Shown here: positions 58,396 through 64,000 of the stretch, piece after piece | Position numbering within the stretch: the first letter of the stretch is position 1 | Layout: every line of letters begins with the position of its first letter | Origin: Diphasiastrum complanatum | Taxonomy: Eukaryota; Streptophyta; Lycopodiopsida; Lycopodiales; Lycopodiaceae | Assembly (NCBI GenBank): GCA_029204225.1 | Contig: CM055098.1 | Location: 54,506,282-54,570,281, forward strand | Reading direction: 5' to 3' | DNA: 64,000 nt | The notes under the pieces: model-generated | Seen by the model: only the letters and a program-made list of their open reading frames with translations | Databases searched by the model: none | What the model was told of the DNA's origin: nothing | Program-made: the position numbers and the translations under genes

Positions 58396-61300
58396 TATTT
58401 GAATGATTTGTTTAAGACTAAGCATAAGAAATCTAACAGTAGCCACCATCTAAAACCATGTGTATAACAATTTGGCCTAATAAAGTTTAGATTTAATTAA
58501 CATTTTAAATAGTTTGGGTTCCAACTTGAAACTTGGGCCCATTGAGCAATAGTTTACCAAATTTAATTCTCATACCTCAGGCATTTGAGTAGTACAATGC
58601 ACTGGCTATGGTGTCTAACTTCACCATTGGTTATCCTACTTAGTAGTTGCTTGTATTATTTATTAAGTCGGCCATGCTTAAGTAGTTGGTTGTTGTTAGG
58701 TCCAAACGTAGGGCCCCAAGACTTGTTATTTGCTTGTTGATTGGTTTTGTTGCTTGTCAACTTCTTAAATTGGCTTGCTCCTAGTAGATGTGTGATTCTA
58801 GACTGGCCCCATCAATTCCTCTTCATTGATGGTCTTTATTATTGCTTGAGGCCTTGATTATGTAAGTGCTATATATTTCTTCATAAGGTTCATTGTGGCT
58901 ATAATCTCCTTTTAAAAGTTTTTGTAGGAAGCTTAGAACAATTTATGAGGTAAAATGTACATGTTGGTGTACTCTCAATAGCTACTTTATTTGCAACATT
59001 ATTACCTTACACTAGCATCATCATGCACAATATTTACATAGTGCATCCACATTTTAAGCCAATTATAGAGCTTTTGCGTTTTTATTTGCTTTTGCACATG
59101 CAAATACTCATGCGGTCTCCATTGTCACCAAAAATCAGCACTCTTTCAACTTGGCTCACTCTCAATTTCTTCATCAATCAACTAAGTTGAGTGGTTTTCA
59201 TTTTGATTAAAAGTGTATAGTACTAGATTATATGTCTTTAGAGTTGAAAACTAAAGAAATATTGTAGCAAGTTATTGTCCCCATTGATAGGCTCATTCAA
59301 AGTCGATTATGAACAAGACTCCTATTGCAACACTTATACAAACTTTTACAAGGATATAGAAAGTATTTAAACACAATATATGAAAACTTGCATTATGAAA
59401 GTTTTGGAGTAATAATGTTTCGATCGTATACAAAAGAAAACAAAAAAAACTTTAGATAGCAAACATATAAACAATTTCCAGTTGTCATATTTTTAGATGA
59501 GGCACTTATTTTACTTTGTTATTTTCATCAATAAAAGTTGGATATATGGAGTCAAATTTTTTTCAACACTAGCTTATTATGAAAGTTGGTGATAATTTTG
59601 ATGTTACTCTTCCTCCTTGAAGGATATGTACAAATTATGTAATGATTTTGTATAAAATTTTTTCTCCTCTTGTATTTCTCCTAGAAAAATTAAGATATGA
59701 ACCAAAAAAACAATCATTTACCATTTCAAGTAAGCAAAAGATTCCAATAATGGTAAAAGGAATTCCATATGTTCATATCATTGAAATGTACAACAATTTT
59801 CATTTTATGTACAAATCCCAATGACATTATAATAAGCCAAAGTTTTGCTATCTTGTATTACAAGCCAAAATTTTCAACAACATGGCACAAAGTTCCAACC
59901 ATGACAACAATCTTCTAGATGTTGTGCACTTATGTGTTTAAGTAGAGTCAAGGAAAATCAAGCAAGGGAAAGAGCCTATCAATCAATATGGTATATGTGA
60001 GCAACAATGTATTTAAACTACAAAAAATCTTTTTGGGTATAAGAAGTTAGTGCTTGGGATTTGTACAGTGAGAATAGAATTTGTACAATGAGAATAGACG
60101 TACAAACATAATCAATTCATTAAGATGTATCAAGTTGATTATTTTTTTTTAAATGTATCTATTAGCTTTGAGAGAAGAGAAGAAGCTTTGTGAAGCACTA
60201 TCCATGATGTCTAGCACTTCTCCTCCTCACGTACTTCTATTGACTTGTAGGCCAATTTTGCCACCATGTTTGATTTTTGGAAATAAAGGGGGATGCCATC
60301 TAAACTTGGTTGGTAGTACTAGATTGTGAGGAATGAAATAGGCTAAGTGGTTTATGGATGGAAGACTATTTGTGCAGAAAAGGTCTCAACAACTAATTCT
60401 AAGAAGAAATCTTGTCGGCTTTTAAAGACTATAATCTAATAAGTTGCCAAAGGAAGAATTTAAGAAGAGAAAGTGGGCTTTTGAAGTGGTGCTTCATACG
60501 TAGAAATTTGGAGGTCAAAGTAATTATTTTGTGGATCTATATACATAAGGAAGTTTTGTCTTTTGAGTTGCCACAATGGGAGGAGAAAAGCTTATCAAAA
60601 GCCCAAAGGTTTAAATTATCATGTGCTTAGTCTAGTGATTGATCCTTTTGGTGATTCTTGTTAGATTTCAAAATCTATAAAAGATGACTTTTAATCATGT
60701 GTTTGTTTATGTGGAAAGCTTGAAGTTTAGAAAGCTATTGTTGAATCTTGATTCCATTAAGAAGTTTTCTATGTGACATTCATGTGAGATGAGCTAACTA
60801 ATATTTTGTTCTCTTAGCCATTGTTTGGTTGTTGATCTAGGGTTTTTCCTAGGAGTTTAAACACCTCCAATCTTTCAAGTGATTTTGTGATTGTAATTAT
60901 GACCTTATGTTGACTGTACATTTGTTGTTTTTCTTAAGAAAAAAACTATTTCTTTGATATGATAAAGATGAACCATGCTACATGTAGCTTTCATGTCATA
61001 TCTAATAACTTTTTCATACAAAATGTTGCTACACTAAAATTTATTTCAATGGAAGGTACACTTGATAGCTTTCATAATATTTATATCATTTCATTCATGA
61101 GATAAGAAAAATAAAGATTTGAAAACTTTAATATAATATGAGATATTAAAAAGTTATAGTTATCCTTTTTCATTTATTGGTCCTATAATGTGTGAAACAA
61201 AAGGCACATGACATCATTTGGTCATGCATGATACTGGAAGGCTAGTTGATGTTAGGCATGATGAGCCAAGCATATCACTCACTTGCACTATGTGAAACAT

Positions 61301-63339
61301 TGCAATCAAAGTAGTCTTGGAAAGTAATCACAAAACATAATTGTACAAAATTATCGGAGATGTACTGTTACCACTTTCCAACACAAGGACAATAAGCTCA
61401 AGGAGAAGCTTATTGAAAACTTGTAAATCTTTTAACCTTACAAAAGTCCTAATATCCTTTCTTGTATAACCTATCAAAGAAAGTGAATTTTTAATAACAA
61501 ACATGCTATTTTTTTACCAAGGATAGATAATGTCTTATTTTCTTTAAAAGTGTACCATAACATACTCATGACTTTCTCCGATATCATTAATAATGACCCA
61601 AAAAGTTCTAGTCTACATAATAGCATTGCCAATATTCACACGGTAAGAGGAAGTGAAGGGGTCTTTTGATAGATTATGATGGGAAGTGATTGGACGGTGG
61701 AGATGGCGATGGCACTACATTCCAATGAGATACATACAAGAGAAATTTTCTTCATTGTCATGATGATGGGTTGACATGGTAATTTTAGCTCCACATAATA
61801 AAACTCTTCATGAACATAATGATGATGTGGCAACTAAGGACTAGGTTATTTATATTGCTAAAAAAAAAAATTTATCACAACCAACATGTCACCCAATCAA
61901 CAATAAATCAAAAGTTAATATACATAAAAACTGGCAAATTTGAAAAGGTGGCTTGAAATCAAAAGTTGATACACTTGCACAACATATTCATCATGCAACA
62001 AAAACTAAACCAAGCCTTAGTAGCTTTAGTCAACAGGCTCACCTTCTCTCATGTTCTCAACTTGATAAGGTACTTGGGCTCATATAAAATGTTCAAAAAT
62101 ATGAGCTTTCCATGTATGTTTCTTGAAAACCAAATTGAGAGCATCAAAGGACAAGTCCTTGGATCTAGAGAGCAACGTGCCATCAAAAGAGAGAGGCACA
62201 TATCAATCTATATATACTAGCAGCGTGCCATCAAAAGAGAGGGGCACATATCAATCTACACGTACTATCACATCTTCAAAAACTCATGGAACAATCTTAT
62301 AGATTATGAAACAATTTCTAGTAATTATTTCAAAGGCCAAGGAGTTGTCAAGCGAAGCTAAATACTAGCAAAAACTTTTATTGTCTCCTCAAAGTATCAT
62401 TGTTTATTTCATGAAAAGGATATTCTTTGAAACGAGCTTGAAAGCCTCAACGTGATTATTATTCTCTCTCCTTCTTGATGGGGCAAGGGAGATGGAAGAA
62501 CACGAATGGAGAAGAGAGCAGGAATATTGCGGAATAGCTCTCCCGTTACAATCAGCTGCTAAATGCAAAAACAATCTAATAGAAAGCTTATGCAAAATGT
62601 AACCACAACTTTAAGTGTTCTAATTGCCCAACAGGATCTTAAAAATTAGTTTATACTAAAAAACTATAGTATAGTCCACCGAAGAGATTAGAGATAGTTT
62701 GTGTGTGGTATTACTAAAAAATGGATTCAATGTGAAGTTTAGTTCTCAAATATATGGAAAGAGCAATATGATATCGCGAGTTCCTCAGGCGCCAAAGACA
62801 GCCATCGTCTAATCAGAAATTGAGGAGTCGTAGACGCCCGTGTTCTGATCAGAGTGAGTAAACAAGCACGATCAAATAATGATAGAGTGCATTCAAATCA
62901 CAATAAGCATTCACCTACGTTATACACATATAGAAAAGCGTATTGTTGCTATATTACACTGAAGCACAACAATCACAATTACAATCATAATGATGATGTA
63001 ACTGGGAGGCTCAAAATCATATGTCTCATGGACATAGCGTCTCATGTAATTAGTGTTGGAACGATCTATTTATAGATTGCATCCAAGATTAACTACATTA
63101 AATGATTGTCACCTAATTAGGTAAGCCGTTGTACTTGGAAGTATATGGCTTCTGTGACAACTGTACAGAATCTATACTGTCAACCCGTAGGGAATGTTAA
63201 CGTGGACGAGGGCGTCGCAAATTCTCTCACTTTGCATTTTACGTGAAGTGGTTTTCTCTCACTTCACAAATTTCGAGAAGTGGCTAAGAACGTTCCTCAT
63301 TCAAAATAGACGACCTTCAGCATTTTCTCTCTCTTTAGG
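58396..63339. other. Long AT-rich stretch, no gene recognised
   Basis: No recognisable coding region, RNA gene, LTR pair or TIR on either strand. A direct duplication of about 40 bp lies at 62171-62257 (GCGTGCCATCAAAAGAGAG and following). Confidence 0.45.
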
Positions 63340-63510
63340 TTTTTTGCGAAAACACCGAAGGTGCCCTTAAAAAGGCGAAGGTGTCCTTAAAAAGGCAAAG
63401 GTGTCCTTAAAACAGTTTAACTCATGAAAATAGAGACCTTCGAGAATTTTCTCTCTCTTCGCATTTTGTGAGAAAATGCGAAAAAGCCGAAGGTGTTAAA
63501 AAGAGTTAAA
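63340..63510 (+). repeat. GAAGGTG tandem-like repeats
   Basis: Three consecutive units of about 20 bp (CGAAGGTGCCCTTAAAAAGG and variants, 63356-63415), then CGAAAAAGCCGAAGGTG near 63478. Related words occur near 58.1-58.3 kb. Confidence 0.6.
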
Positions 63511-64000
63511 TTTTTGAGCTGCACAAGTTAAACTTTTGAGCTGTACAAGTTTCGCGAAATAGTTTAAACTGTTGAACTATGCTAGTTTCACGAAACTATC
63601 GCAAACATAGTCCATTTATGCAGATTGTCGCGAAAGTAATGTATTTCTACAAACTTGTTCTAAATGCAAGTTTGTGGAAGTCCTTGAAGATGGCCAAGTC
63701 TTCAATGACTTCAAGTCATTAAACTAAACATCTGAACTTGAAATTATGACAAGATTGGTTACCCTTTGTTGGAGATCAGCCAGAAGCCCATTGTAGATGT
63801 TCTTCAAATAAATTGAAGCTATTTTTGTCTAGTTTCTGATGCAATCAGTTTCATTCCATTTGGTTGAGCCAATAAAAAGTTATAAGCTTTTGAAGAGGGT
63901 TAGGTAGGGCACCTAGACCTGGGTGGACACATTTGGTTTGGTCAAGAGATTGCTTGGTTGATCCAAAATCACAGCTGTATGCTTACCAATCTCATCTATA
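63511..64000. other. Possible copia leader at window edge
   Basis: 63885-63920 (AGTTATAAGCTTTTGAAGAG and following) resembles 41268-41300 in the leader of the nested copia (AGTTATAAGCTCTTAAAGAG). The window ends before any gag could be seen. Confidence 0.3.

Overview
The window is plant nuclear DNA. It holds one clear host gene, a three-exon SMAX1-LIKE (SMXL/D53-type) gene at 26574-31213, in AT-rich sequence full of decayed Ty1/copia and Ty3/gypsy retrotransposons and long unrecognised intergenic DNA. The low gene density, old nested LTR elements and SMXL protein fit a large-genome seed plant, possibly a gymnosperm. The species cannot be fixed from the sequence alone.

The notable content is a family of multi-gene terminal-inverted-repeat (TIR) DNA transposons, present as four damaged copies. 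Copy 1 (about 1253-7688) has lost its left end. Copy 2 (9201-14701) keeps perfect 27-bp TIRs but has a large internal deletion. Copy 3 (about 15612-19990) is a distant relative with the same gene order. Copy 4 (about 36050-37490, reverse) is a small deletion derivative. Combined, they imply an ancestral element of about 9 kb with this order: TIR, gene A (+, unknown function), a histone-Ulp1 gene (-), an iteron-rich divergent promoter, gene C (+, unknown function), a DDE-type transposase (-), TIR.

The histone-Ulp1 gene joins a complete histone H3 fold that looks most like plant centromeric H3 (CENH3) to a basic, proline-rich linker and a C48 (Ulp1/SENP-type) cysteine protease domain with visible His and Cys/Gln motifs. 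The transposase has an N-terminal coiled coil with basic NLS-like residues, three acidic motifs in DDE order, and a CxxC motif after the second. The divergent promoters of copies 1 and 3 carry different arrays of about 17-bp repeats at the same place. All copies have stops or frameshifts, but the breaks differ between copies, so each protein can still be read by comparison.

Region by region: 1-1250 reverse LTR-retroelement debris; 1253-7688 transposon copy 1; 7697-9095 unrecognised; 9201-14701 copy 2; 14790-15610 copia relic; 15612-19990 copy 3; 20011-20242 TC/AC microsatellite; 20243-26570 mostly unrecognised with a gypsy integrase/chromodomain relic at 23320-23690; 26574-31213 SMXL gene; 33321-34650 copia gag with 3' LTR; 34585-35810 reverse gypsy gag; 36050-37490 copy 4; 38690-48540 gypsy gag region with a 6.2-kb copia element (40143-46363) nested in it; 49395-53390 degenerate copia; 53860-55290 reverse copia pol; 57902-58045 a short LTR-like unit containing a tRNA-like sequence; the rest unrecognised apart from GAAGGTG-rich patches.
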